This document shows, in pieces, positions 1 to 10,944 of a stretch of DNA of 64,000 nucleotides. Source of the stretch: Ascoidea rubescens DSM 1968 (lineage: Eukaryota > Ascomycota > Saccharomycetes > Ascoideales > Ascoideaceae); the NCBI RefSeq assembly GCF_001661345.1, contig NW_017962924.1, positions 248,001-312,000 of the forward strand. Reading direction: 5' to 3'. A program made the position numbers and the translations under genes. Below the pieces are notes generated by a model. The model did not search any database. It was not told the origin of the DNA and saw only the letters and a list, made by a program, of their open reading frames with translations. Numbering within the stretch: position 1 is the stretch's first letter; every line of letters starts with the position of its first letter.

Positions 1-1
1 T

Positions 2-469
2 GGAAATGTTTTGGGATTTGTTGCTCATGACTCGACAATTACAATTGTTTATCCCTCAGAACCTAATGAACCACCAATTTCAATGGTATCTGTCAAAACA
101 AACTATTTGCCATTTAAAACTATTAAATTTTTAAGTGAAAATGAACTAATTGTTGCTGGGCATAATTGTTTTCCGATTCTTTTTACTGGGAATGAAGAAA
201 ATTGGTCAGAACAAAAAAGTATTGATCCGGCAGCCAAGTTAAATAGTAAAAATCAGAGTGGAAATAAATTATTAATAGGTGATGAAGAAGAAACTACAAC
301 TGCTATAAATATGTTTCAACAAATGGATTTAAGAGGTAAAGTTGTTAGTAAACAATCAACAAAATTGTCAAGTACTCATCAAAATACCATCACCTCGTTA
401 AAATTTTTCTCCAAACATCAAATTTCTACATCTGGTAACGATGGAAAAGTGGTAATTTTCAATATCTAG
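2..469 (+). CDS. ARC40: ARPC1/Arc40 subunit of the Arp2/3 complex, 3' part only
   Basis: This is the C-terminal 155 or so residues of the WD40 subunit of the Arp2/3 complex, which nucleates branched actin at endocytic patches. The frame is open from base 2, so the gene starts left of the window; the first ATG-like codon inside the frame is not the true start. Visible features are a late WD blade (GFVAHDSTITI), then the family's insertion with AINMFQQMDLRGKV, and a terminal blade ending TSGNDGKVVIFNI. The order AINMF, a Lys/Gly-rich turn, HQNTITSL and a final SxGxDGK strand is diagnostic for Arc40/ARPC1 and is not seen in generic WD proteins. A T-rich stretch after the TAG stop is the likely 3' end-processing region. 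Confidence 0.85.
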   Translation, partial: GNVLGFVAHDSTITIVYPSEPNEPPISMVSVKTNYLPFKTIKFLSENELIVAGHNCFPILFTGNEENWSEQKSIDPAAKLNSKNQSGNKLLIGDEEETTTAINMFQQMDLRGKVVSKQSTKLSSTHQNTITSLKFFSKHQISTSGNDGKVVIFNI

Positions 470-1691
470 GGATATTTTGTGTATAGATAACAATAAAATT
501 TTTGTTTAATCATTTCAGAAAGTGTTTTTTTTTAAAAAAAATTATATTTTTTATTATTTACTGGAAAAGAAATTTAGAAATTGAAAAAAAAAAATAAATC
601 AATTGTTAGAAAACAAAAATTGGAGTTCTATAATATTCAAAAAATAAAAAGAACAAACAGATCGACAAGCTTTCAATTGAAAATAGTTAGTAAAATTGAG
701 TCATTAATTTATTTTTTGCATCATCTAGTTAAACATTTATTTCTAATGGCTTGCAAAAAAAAATTATATGTTTTATTATTTTTAATTGAATGTAGATTTC
801 AGAATTTTTTGATACCAATTATCAGCACCATTTCCACTATGGAAATTAAGACGACTCTTCCTATATTGTAATATTCGGTAATATCTCATCATTCACAATT
901 AAAATTCAATTATTTCATTTTATAACCACCAAATAAAAAAGCACTTACAATTAACTTGTAATATCTTTATCATTGATATCGTTGATTTGGATCTTTGTCA
1001 AATAAATAAACAGTAATCATAATCCACTGAAAATTATTCAAAGAATCGTAGACAGAATCACACACGGATGAGTTACCCTTCTTTGAGATATTGATTGTGG
1101 TTTAATATAAAGACTGTCCACATTAGCTAAGTTCAGTCCACAGGTTTCGCTCTGTGAATAAAAACAATGTATTCAAGGAGAAGCTGAAAATTTTGCAATA
1201 ATCGCTGAAATATTCTAATGTACTGATATTAATTATGCTGTTGCAGCAGCAGCACAATCAATTCTGAAGACGGAGTATTGTAAATAATCAAATGCTGAAA
1301 CAAGTCCTGATAAGAGAGTACACAAATTAGATCTCTGAACTTCCATGCAAAATGGAAACCAAAAGAGAAAGTAGCTCCAAAGCCCCAAAGCCCCAAAGCC
1401 CTGATAAACTAGCATATAGCCCTGTGCGGTTGCACATGACTAAGTGTGTTGAGGGTTGTTTTCACATCACTCACAACGACACTTCAGGAAAAAGCATTTT
1501 GTCATGTGACTCCGATAAAGCTGAGGAGCCTGTGCTCTGAAATTTGCACCATATTGGATGTAAGGTGGGTCGTCAGAGAAAAGCGCTTTGAGTTTTACAG
1601 GCTGATATATTGAAACTACACTGAAGATCCAGTTATCCAAGTATTGTATAATATTATAGGTATCAACGTCAATTAAAAATAATATCACAGA
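470..1691. other. Intergenic: ARC40 3' end and RPS10 upstream region
   Basis: No gene recognised in 1.2 kb. The left 400 bases are A/T homopolymer-rich. An 8-bp unit (ctccaaag then ccccaaag twice) is tandemly repeated at 1375-1398. The short open frames here have no recognisable protein content. The right end is the RPS10 promoter and leader. Confidence 0.5.
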
Positions 1692-2573
1692 ATGTTAATT
1701 CCAAAAGAAGACAGAAAGAAGATCCACTCATATCTTTTCCAAGGTACGTTTCTGATATTGCGAAATCAATAGTGGAGACTTGCTGAACTTATCAATTATC
1801 AATCATGAACACTTTGCAATAATTTAAAAAAAGAGAACTTCTTCAGATCGAAATATCACTATGAAAGTGTAACTACTTAAATGTATTAGCTTAAACAACT
1901 GTCTACTAGATATATCTTTGAAGTAGTTGAATCAATCGAAATGGATAGAATAATTGTTATTTTTTCAATTCTATTATAACCCATTATGTCAAATTGATAA
2001 TTTGAACCATCAGTTTTATGTAATTGATCGGAAAAATCAATCAAACTAAAAGATGACATTGAAAAAAAATAGTATAAAAATAACAGTATAAAAAAACCAC
2101 ATTGGGTAGACTAATCTTTAATCATCAAAATTCAAAATTCAAACTTAAATTTTTATATATTTTATTGGTATAATTGCAAGTTTAGAAGTTTCCACTCTAA
2201 TTATTTAAAATCTTATAGACATCATAGGATTTTAATAACTAACTTATTTTGTTGTATTTTATTTACTATAGAGGGTGTTGTTGTTGCCAAAAAAGATTTC
2301 AATCAACCAAAACACGAAGAAATTGATACCAAAAATCTTTATGTTATCAAAGCTTTACAATCTTTAACTTCCAAAGGTTACGTCAAAACACAATTTTCAT
2401 GGCAATATTATTACTACACTTTAACTGATGAGGGTGTTGAATATTTACGTGAATGGTTACAACTTCCAGAAGGTATTTTACCATTGACTCACATTAAACA
2501 AGCTGTTCCTGAAAGACCAAATCAAAGAAGAAGAGGTGCTCCAAGAAGATTTGAAGGCCGTGGTCGTGAATAG
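1692..2573 (+). CDS. RPS10: Ribosomal protein eS10 (Rps10), two exons
   Basis: Small-subunit ribosomal protein eS10, located in the 40S head near the mRNA entry site. The gene is split, so an ORF scan misses it: exon 1 is 1692-1743 and exon 2 is 2272-2573, giving 117 residues. Exon 1 encodes MLIPKEDRKKIHSYLFQ and ends in CAAG before a GTACGT donor. Exon 2 restores the frame as E-GVVVAKKDFNQPKHEE and continues through KTQFSWQYYYYTLTDEGVEYL, matching yeast Rps10 almost residue for residue. The 528-bp intron has an AACTAAC branch site at 2237-2243, 28 bases before the TAG acceptor. The tail (QRRRGAPRRFEGRGRE) is basic and somewhat longer than the 105-residue S. cerevisiae protein. A long intron after about 17 codons is typical of yeast RP genes and is often a regulatory target. 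Confidence 0.95.
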
Positions 2574-2918
2574 ATTAACTAATAAAATATATATTATTTA
2601 AATTCTATGTAATTTTTTGTTTTTTTTCCCAGTTTAAATAACTATAAATTTTATATTAATCTGAATTAAAACAACTGTATCGATTTATTAATCTACTAAT
2701 TTACTTGCAGACTAATATATATCAAATCAATTGGTTGACCTGAGGTATCTCACTAATCACTGCAGTATTCCAGTATTAGTATTAAATAGTTGATCAGTCC
2801 AATCACATGGTTGTATTTTCTTCTATGCTTTTTTTCGACCTCAATCAAAACTTTCAAACCCTTCGTTTTCAATTTTTAGTTGAATCCAAATTTGGTATTT
2901 ATTTGAATAGGTATTCAA
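2574..2918. other. Intergenic between RPS10 and SAM37
   Basis: AT-rich spacer of 345 bases between tandem genes. It begins with a T-rich stretch (around 2617-2626) suited to 3' end formation. A TACTAAT followed by TTGCAG near 2693-2709 resembles an intron end, but no upstream donor or exon goes with it. Confidence 0.4.
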
Positions 2919-3923
2919 ATGTTTGAATTATATGTCTGGGGTTCAAATGGTCAAGTTTCAAAAATATCACCAGAATGCCTAGCCACTTGTATATATCTCA
3001 AATTATCAATAAAGGATAGCAATAAATTTACAGTTATAACTTCAAAGGACACTTCCTATTTCAAATTAATAGACTATGTTTTACCCTTTTTGATAGATAC
3101 AACAAATAATAATAAAGTAATTGAAGGATACCATAACATAATCAAGTATATTAAAAAAATTAACATAAATTACGATTTAGATGATTGGTTAATTGAAGAT
3201 GAATTTTCTAATTACCAAAAGAATGAAAATAATGAAAATAATGAAAATAATAAAATTAATAAAAATAATGAAAATCTTTTAAATAATCATAAAGGCACAA
3301 ATTCATCAATAAGTGACGAGCTCTTAAATTTTGGATTAATCAGTATCATTAATGACAGTTTAAAAGTGATAAACTATTATTATTATTACATCAATGATGA
3401 AAATTATAATAACTATACTTGTTCGGTTTTCAAAGATGGATTGAGCTTTCCTTTAAATTTTTACTTGCCAAGTAGCTATAAAAAAATTGCTGAGGATTCA
3501 ACTATAATAATTGATTTAAGCAATGACAAAAAAAATAAAGTAGAAGTTGAATTGGACAAAAGACTTGAAGAAGAATTAAACTTACCGAAATTAAGTTCTT
3601 TACATTCAGATTTATATGAAAAAAATCTAACTAAATTAAAGTTACTAAAAAAAACTAAAATTAACTTAAGATGTCTAAATTTGATTGAAAATTTTTTACA
3701 AGATATCGATATATATGAATCATATCACAATTTTGATAACAATACTCAAAAATCAAACTTTTTATTTGGAAACCAGATAACAAGCTCAGATATTTATTTA
3801 ATTTCAAATATTATTTCATTGAATAATAAAGATTTGCCCGATAATTTTATACACAGCTATTTAAACTTGAAATATCCCAAATTGATACAGTTAGCCGAAA
3901 GTTTTGATAAAATTCACATATGA
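2919..3923 (+). CDS. SAM37: Sorting and assembly machinery subunit Sam37/Mas37 (metaxin-like)
   Basis: Probable Sam37, the metaxin-1-like subunit of the SAM complex that inserts beta-barrel proteins into the mitochondrial outer membrane. The 334-residue product opens with the family signature (FELYVWGSNGQVSKISPECLA, then a thioredoxin-fold region), followed by PFLIDTTNNNKVIEGYHNIIKYIKK, which matches the 'G-Y-x-N-I-x-x-F-L' segment of Sam37. A GST-C-like region lies near residues 290-330 (SDIYLISNIISL ... NLKYPKLIQLAESFDKI). A low-complexity Asn/Glu stretch lies near residues 100-125. No clear C-terminal membrane anchor is seen. Identity rests on the N-terminal pattern. The ATG at 2919 is the first codon that gives the family's N terminus. 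Confidence 0.75.
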   Translation: MFELYVWGSNGQVSKISPECLATCIYLKLSIKDSNKFTVITSKDTSYFKLIDYVLPFLIDTTNNNKVIEGYHNIIKYIKKININYDLDDWLIEDEFSNYQKNENNENNENNKINKNNENLLNNHKGTNSSISDELLNFGLISIINDSLKVINYYYYYINDENYNNYTCSVFKDGLSFPLNFYLPSSYKKIAEDSTIIIDLSNDKKNKVEVELDKRLEEELNLPKLSSLHSDLYEKNLTKLKLLKKTKINLRCLNLIENFLQDIDIYESYHNFDNNTQKSNFLFGNQITSSDIYLISNIISLNNKDLPDNFIHSYLNLKYPKLIQLAESFDKIHI

Positions 3924-4159
3924 TAAGTTTAAATTACCAATATTATTATAGGTGAAGAAAAGTAATTCATCGCAATAAATAGCATACTAATATAGTGGTT
4001 CTTTTACACAACTTTTGCATCCCCACATTGAAAAAACAATATAAAGAAATTAAACTGAAAGTTGATAAAAAAACGAAAAGAGTCTAGAAATTACCAATTG
4101 AAATTTGGAATGAATAGTTTACCACCTAAATACTTGGAAAAATTACCATATTGATGATA

Positions 4160-6022
4160 TCATTCTTGATAAAGAGCTTTTTCTTTACACACTTGTAAAG
4201 CTTCTATATCCTTTTCGATGCAATCATATGGCGAAGAAATATCTGTTGAAGATGAAAAACCATAATCAATAAAATAGAATTTATTATTAAAAATAAAAAT
4301 GTTTGAATTTTTTATACTATTATGATATATTTGCAATTGATGTAGCAACGAAATCTGTTGAAAGCCCTTTTTGAAATCTGATTTTGTAGCAGGTTTGCTA
4401 TCACCTAAATACTGCATTGCTATATATATATAACCCACAGAATTCATAAAGGTGTTTGGAATTAATCATCAAACAACCAGTTTGATATATTTTTGGAATA
4501 TTAATGATTTGAGAACTTTCACATTTCATATTGTGGTTTTTGATAACTTCATAAACATGTGTTTCCTTTTTGAACGAACTGACAAAGTTTAATTCTCTCT
4601 CCATTTTAATTTTTCGTATTCATCTTTGGATCTCGCATCGAATGGGTCAAATATCTTTATTATAATCTGTTCACTTTCTAGGGGAACAGTAGAGCTAAAT
4701 GCAGCTAAAAATGATTTTTGGTTCATTGAGAGGACTTGGGTATTGTATTGTTTTCCAACCTGAATATCGTTAAACTCTAGATTGACCATCTCGATTTTGG
4801 ATTCATCAAAAACTTGATTAAATTCTTTATAGTATGTCAAGCGAAAATTATTAAAATAACTTTTCCTTTCCCCCCCCCCCCAGCTTTCCATTATGACTGT
4901 ATCATTTTTAGAAATTTTGTTATAGAAATCACTGATAATTTGTTGTTTTTTTAACTGAAGATTTGAATTCCAAAGGTCTTCAAAAATAAAAGCCAATATC
5001 ATTGCTTTTAATTTTAATTGACTATTTTTAAAATCGATGATTTTATAAGTGATTGGGATTGCTCAAGGATCAGTGAATTCAGCACTGGTTTTGTTAAGTT
5101 TTTCAATATCTATCTGGATCAACATTGTAGTGAAATAATCTGTCAAGATTCATTTATAACATTTACCAGCAAGCATAGACGTTATTAGTTTTTGAAATAT
5201 GAGATTCTCTTTAGATGTTTTGTTGTTTCCATATTTGACTTGTTTAACATCTTGATGGAGTTTAATAGTTGATTTATTAAACAGGTCAGTAACCAGTGGT
5301 AAAATGTTATACTTTTTAATTTCAATAGGAATTAATAAGTGGTTTTTGTTTTAGAATGATAAATCAGGCGTAACATAAAGTGATACTATTTTGCTTCAGA
5401 TTTTCTTTTCAACATGAATTGGGTGTTGTGATTCTATTGTTATTTTTAACCGAAATAATTCTCTGAGAATTATACACATTGGATGAAGAACATATTCAAA
5501 AAAAGCCATTTGGTGATCCATTTTGGTGACTTTGTTTACTTCCAACATTGTGTAGTTTGATTCGGAGAAGTAGTTAGCAACAATAAACAAAAATCCTAAT
5601 TGCAGCTTTGGTTCTCTATCGGTTCTACATTAATTTGTAAACTCACGCAACAAGTTCTCAAAGTAGGCATCATTTATTGCAGAAGACAATGCTGATGAGA
5701 CTAGGTTTGGTAAAGTTTTCATTAATCTGTTGCTTCCACTTGTACTTTTTAAAATTGCAATTGAAATTGATTGGCTATCAATATTTTGTTCATCAAATTT
5801 GATTTCTAGATTTAATGGAGGGAATAATAAAAACATATTGATGATAGATTTAGAGTGTATATGGTCAAAAAAATACTCACAAATGTCATTATATTTTATA
5901 TCTTTCTTTTTTTTATTTAGAAGAAATTCGTATTTCTGAAAATCAAATGATTGTATAATTTCTGGCTGTGTTTGTAAAAGTTGTAGGTTAAGAGGTTGAC
6001 GTTGATGTTGATGATTGCTCAT
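4160..6022 (-). pseudogene. Decayed protein-kinase-like gene (fungal-type kinase with N-terminal regulatory region)
   Basis: Reading the minus strand from 6022 to 4160 gives consecutive segments of one protein, mostly in a single frame but interrupted by stops near 5620, between 5395 and 5003, and by a frame change and return between about 4600 and 4400. In order: an N-terminal part (MSNHQHQRQPLNLQL...), a middle segment (SNYTMLEVNKVTKMDHQMAFFEYVLHP) like the 'V-E-V-K' part of fungal-type kinases, a segment with LTDYFTT and IPITYKIIDF, then a kinase-like domain: IIIKIFDPFDA (Lys strand), a helix with Glu, IPKIYQTG, HNSIKNSNIFIF (catalytic loop, normally H-x-D) and FIDYGFSSS (DFG-like). The catalytic Asp is replaced by Ser. 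A run of 12 C's at 4870-4881 lies inside the frame and could be one slippage site. I infer a non-functional relic of a lineage-specific kinase-like family. Spliced expression cannot be excluded from sequence alone. Confidence 0.65.
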
Positions 6023-8040
6023 ATTAATAAAATGTTCAGAAGTTTGTGTTAGTTGGAATTTGATGCTTTAAAGTGTTAATAATATGGATTCAATTTATAA
6101 TCAATTGGAAATGAATTAGAAAACAAAACAGCAACAAAACGATTAGCGACAACTACACAATTAATATATTTATGCATAGTGTAGTGATTTGTTTGGTTTT
6201 AATATTTGTTTTACATTTTGTTTTTGCTTGTACAAAAAGAGAATTTTTTGAATTTATAAATTTATTAACGGTTTGGAAAAGCAAATTATCTAGCATTAAA
6301 TTTGCTGTTTAATCAATGCAAATACATAAATGCATTAGCCAGTTTATATGAATTTGTTTGAATGACAGCTTGATGTCGATTATATACGGTTTTTAATTTA
6401 GATTTATTTTTGCTCACGAAATGTGAAATGATATTAGTCTAAATCATTTGAAATGTATTTTTTAGTGTTTGGTTCGCTGGTGAAAAATTCAACAATAAAA
6501 ATAACAATCACAATTATATGAATTTCATTTGATTCCAAATGACAAATTGTTTAGTGCTAAACTGGCTGGAATTACAGATTGTATCAAGAAAAATATTTGG
6601 CGAATTGAAAAAAAAAGTAATTTTAAAACTGTTTGCGCCAATTAATATTGACATTTTTGTTTGGATTTATTTTTTTTGAAAACAATTTGGAGTTCACAAT
6701 TTTTATTTGAAATAAAAATAAGGTAGGGAAATTGTTGAGAAATGGAAGATAAAATATCGGGTAGTTCCTTTTTGGGCAGACGATCATGTTATGAAATAGT
6801 TAGCGTTTACCTGCTCATCAAACTTGATTGAAAAGTGTTTTGGAATTTGTTCCTTGTCATTTTGGTTAAAAGTTCATTAAATTTATTTCAAGTTCAATGT
6901 TTTGGCTAACTACTTCATACAGTTTCATTTTATATATGTATGTTTGATATTAAACTGATTATTGATAGTTGTATAAGTGTGTGCTATTTTCCTTTATTAA
7001 TTCAAACAATTGAAGTATTGATTTTTCAAAAGCTGAATCATGTTTTTGCACTTTATTTTTGGAGTCTTAAAGGGGCAGAGCTAGGAAAGACAAAATCGGT
7101 CGTACAATTTAATAATAAATAAATATATAATAAATTAATCAAATATGGAAACAAATAAAAAATAAAGTAATTAATATTATTATTGATTATAAAAATTGTA
7201 AATATTGATTATAGCAAATCTTTTTTTATTAATTTATATTTAATCGCTAATAAAATCAAGTGTTTTGATGTATTATTTTGTTATTTCAGAATATTTTGTT
7301 TTTATTTGATTTCAATTTTATGATTCATTAAATTAGGTTTCAATTTTTTTGTGTTTTTTTATGATATTCAAAAATATTAAATTTGTTCACACATATATTG
7401 AACACTGTCAAACAACAATTAAAGTATCATTAATTTGGACAAAATACATATAATTGGGAAAGTAAAATTTGATTATTGAGATAGTAGATAAGTAATCAAA
7501 TCAAAAATATTAATATTGAAACAACTTATTTAATCATTTCAGAAAATTTTCAAACAAAAACAATTTAAAATGAGTGAAAAATGATATTATATTATTTTTT
7601 TTGATCTGCAGTTTATAATATTATTTGATATAAGCATCGGCTAAATTAAGAATTATACGCGTGATTACCGAGGTAATATTCTCATTAGTTTCAAGTTTAA
7701 AGCCGAGGATACATAGTATTAACTACAAATACATTTAGGTGCATAAGCCTGCATTTATATCAAATGCCTAATAACATCCTTCAATTTAAACAATTATTGA
7801 AATTTTTGTTTCATTTGAGTTTGGTAATAAATAATTTTAAAAACAATGATTTGATTTATTAAATTTTTTTATCATACTGGAAATTATGGGCTTTTATTGG
7901 AAAAAAATAGGTTGCTTTTCCACTATATATGGTTTTTTTCTTCTTTATTACTAGATTTTCAAAGGATAACCAGATATATATTTCTTAATTATGCTTTAAT
8001 GTATTTAAGATTTCTTGAAGAATAAGTGAACCATCTAAAG
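6023..8040. other. Gene-poor AT-rich spacer
   Basis: No gene recognised in 2.0 kb. The stretch is uniformly AT-rich with no convincing protein-like frame on either strand. At 7664-7677 there is a short inverted repeat (ATTACC, two bases, GGTAAT), close to CGG and CCG triplets, which might be a relic transcription-factor site upstream of the dead transporter. Confidence 0.5.
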
Positions 8041-9470
8041 ATGAAGATTGATGAGGCTATTAATAAAAAATAATTTGATTTTTTTGATGATGTAGAGAAG
8101 GAAAAGTCGTTAATTCAATTTACTTCAGACCAACTGAAAAAATTTAAATTATTCAATTGTCTGCTGAAAAAGGAATTGATCATTCTAGGTTGATGTGGAA
8201 ATTGATTTTTTTGTTGTTCCTCCCTTTGGTCTTTTATATTTTCTAACATTTTTCGACAAAGTTAATATTTCTAATGCTAAACCTTATGTAATAGCAACAG
8301 AATAAGACTTGAAAAATCATGAATATAATACTGCTTTGACTCTATATTTTGTTCCCTATAGTTTTTTTGAAATTTTCAGTAATCATGACTGAAGCTTGTT
8401 ATACCGTATATATGGTTGTCTGTTTGAACTGCTTTATTTGCTGCCATTTCAATCGGTATGGGTTTCGCTCAAAATTTTTGAGATTTAGCTACATGTAGAT
8501 TTCTATTTGGTCTTTTCGGGTTCAGATCATTTCCAGCTGTATTTTATATTTTGTTTAACTTCTACGTTAAATCAGAATTACAGTGTCGATTTTCTGTCTT
8601 TTTCGTTTTAGTTACTTTTCTTGCTGGTGTTGTGCTAGTGCTTTGGCTTATAAGTTCAAAGATTTTGATGGGATTTATGATTATCCCTCTCAGAGATAGA
8701 TTTCTATAATTGAGGGTGAATTTACTTTTGGTTTAGGCTTTCTTTTTTTCTTTGGTTATACCAGATTTTACTGAAACAGGTAGATTTTAAATCCTAACAA
8801 ATATGTCTTTCTTAAGAAAAACTTCGAAAATTACTTAGGAGATTCAGACCTAAAGATCAAATATACTCAATAGGATGTATTTCAAGATCCACTTCTTTGG
8901 TTAACTGCTCTCGTTTACTATGATTTGATTATTCCATCATATGAATATGCCCATTTTGCTACGTCTATTATTCAGAAATGTGCTTTGATTAGCAATTTGG
9001 CTCAGTGTTTTCTCGCTGCCTATGGGCTTTATTCTTTGATGCGAGTTTTAATTGGACTGCTCTCAATTATGGTGATGTGAGAGATAGGGTTCAATGTACT
9101 TGCAAACATCTGCATTGTTCCACTTTTCTCATTTACTACCACTGCGGTGGCACTATATTTACAAGGATCCTTATGTACATGGCAATTCCTTCATTAGGAT
9201 TAAATAAACAAGCTTCCTTCACTCCTATAATCAGATACACTGTTTACTAATCACAGGTGGTTACGTTAGAAAATCGGTTGGTACAGCAAATAGGCTCTGG
9301 TAACATCGGTAGGATTATTGCTACTTTTATCTTTCTTGCTAAAGATGCCCACGTTATGTTAAAGGTTTGGGTTTAAGTATTGTGTTTACGTTTTTTGCTA
9401 TGGTTTCTATGGCGTTATATGGGATTAGGCTATGAAGCGAAAATAAGAAGAAAGGCATCTATCAGTATCA
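8041..9470 (+). pseudogene. Decayed MFS transporter of the Dal5/Tna1 (anion:cation symporter) family
   Basis: Translation in shifting plus-strand frames recovers the family's landmarks in the right order. These are an N-terminal segment ending in a loop like FLDKVNISNA, then FRFLFGLFGFRSFPAVFYI (the RFLLGLFEAG helix), SELQCRFSVFF, DGIYDYP, IIEG plus LLFFFxIPDF-TETGRF, a cytoplasmic loop like LGDSDLKIKYTQ, DPLLWLTALVYYDLIIPSYE, and near the end GGYVRKSVGTAxxIGSGNIGRIIATFIFLAKDA. These are hallmarks of allantoate/nicotinate-type permeases. Many stops and frame changes are spread over about 1.4 kb, so this is an old host pseudogene. Boundaries are approximate: the left end is the ATG at 8041, and the right end is where the basic tail ends. 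Confidence 0.75.
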
Positions 9471-9873
9471 AACTAAATTATTATGCATCCGAACAAATGT
9501 AATGATACTTGTCAATTGGTGCTAAATTCTACCATTATCAAAACACTACGCGATAGTTATTTTGATGATTTACTGAATACTGGTTTCTTTTATTTTCAAT
9601 CTTATTTTTAAAGAATCGGTCTCGTTCTGGAGTTAGAAGTTGGTGGTTTAAAAATAATTTATATATCTTTTAGCACATATAGGATAATTTGCAGCGGATA
9701 CTGATTAGTGTAAACCTTTTTTGACCTTACAAATAACATCGTGCTTATTGGACTATAACCTTTTTTAGTTTCTCCTTTGATTACCATATGACAAATATTT
9801 TAACCAGTTAATGCTTTGATGAAACTAATTGATAAATATTTTATGACAATAGAAGCTGAATTTTTTCAAAGCA
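9471..9873. other. Spacer upstream of YFH7
   Basis: About 400 AT-rich bases between the dead transporter and YFH7. It must hold the YFH7 promoter, but no distinct element is recognisable. Confidence 0.35.
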
Positions 9874-10872
9874 ATGGACTCAACATATAATTATTTGGCG
9901 GACAGAGCTTTGGATCTTCTTGGTTCAAACTCAAGGGTTTTAATCTTGTTGATAGGAATCCCCGGCTCTGGAAAGTCCACGCTAGCTAAAAATGTTGTTG
10001 ATATACTCAACTCAAGATTTGAAAAGCATAATGAACTTCAAAATCAAAAAGTAAATTTCCAACAAAGCGAACATAATTCAGGATCCTTTCAAGAAAATAA
10101 ATTGGTAACTGGTGATTTTGTTAGCAAGCTAGAGGACTTTAACAGCAACTCTGAAATTCCTTTGGAAGATGAATATTATGTACCAAAAAAAATAAAAAAA
10201 AAAAATGAAATAATTATAAGTGGGAGATGTGAGGACAATTCAATTAAATTAGTTTATCCAAAATTTAGTAGTAAACACACTTCTAATGATTTTGCTCAAA
10301 TAGTTCCAATGGATGGTTTTCATTTGTCAAGAAAAGTCTTAAAACAATTCAAAGACCCGGACAGGGCTATTTTGAGAAGAGGATCGCCCTTTACTTTTGA
10401 TTCTAAAATGGTTGCTACTTTGATAAAATTATTGGCTTCTACATGCACTAGGAAGACGCTGAACCCCCCAATAGATAAATTTCAGTTGATTGATGGATCA
10501 ATAACAGGAATTCCCGATATTTACGTTCCAAATTTTATTCATGAATTAAAAGACCCGACACCATTTGGAATTCCAATTAAATCAACAGCAAAGATTTTGA
10601 TCATAGAAGGATTGTATCTTTTATTAAACCAAGGGCCATGGAAGAGTATTTATTATTCGCTAAGCAGAAATCATGAAATCTGTTATGAAATTTGGAAAAT
10701 TGAAGTTGAATTTAATGTGGCCAGAGAGAGAGTGGCCAAAAGACATTACGAATCTGGTGGAAGCACCACTACTGAAGAGGGTTATGAGAGATTTGATATA
10801 AACGATAGGCCAAATGGGAAATTAGTCGAATTTAATAGTTTTAGCGCTGATCATTACATACAAAGTATTTAG
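9874..10872 (+). CDS. YFH7: P-loop kinase Yfh7 (uridine kinase/phosphoribulokinase-like fold)
   Basis: Yfh7-type ATP-dependent kinase of unknown physiological substrate, related in fold to uridine kinase and phosphoribulokinase. The 332-residue product carries a Walker A motif GIPGSGKS at residues 28-35. The conserved block AQIVPMDGFHLSRKVLKQF is followed by RRGSPFTFDS, IPDIYVPNFIHELKDPTP, ILIIEGLYLLL and a lid-like VAKRHYESGGSTTTEEG. The order and wording of these blocks match S. cerevisiae Yfh7 closely. The insertion between Walker A and the MDGFHL block (residues 45-145) is low in conservation, as in the family. The gene is convergent with the aminopeptidase, with only 72 bases between stops; that gap contains a GAAATA microsatellite. 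Confidence 0.88.
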   Translation: MDSTYNYLADRALDLLGSNSRVLILLIGIPGSGKSTLAKNVVDILNSRFEKHNELQNQKVNFQQSEHNSGSFQENKLVTGDFVSKLEDFNSNSEIPLEDEYYVPKKIKKKNEIIISGRCEDNSIKLVYPKFSSKHTSNDFAQIVPMDGFHLSRKVLKQFKDPDRAILRRGSPFTFDSKMVATLIKLLASTCTRKTLNPPIDKFQLIDGSITGIPDIYVPNFIHELKDPTPFGIPIKSTAKILIIEGLYLLLNQGPWKSIYYSLSRNHEICYEIWKIEVEFNVARERVAKRHYESGGSTTTEEGYERFDINDRPNGKLVEFNSFSADHYIQSI

Positions 10873-10944
10873 AAAGCATTTTTTCAACGGAGAAATAGAA
10901 TAGAAATAGAAATAGAAATAGAAAGTAAAAACAAAAATAAAAAT

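Noticed and set aside
1744-2271. snoRNA inside the RPS10 intron
   Set aside because: I could not find paired C/D boxes or an H/ACA pattern with the right spacing.
2690-2710. TACTAAT...TTGCAG as an intron end before SAM37
   Set aside because: No matching donor and exon upstream; SAM37 starts normally at 2919.
6023-8040. Possible retroelement or transposon remnants in the gene-poor stretch
   Set aside because: No terminal repeats, reverse transcriptase, integrase or transposase-like sequence could be recognised.
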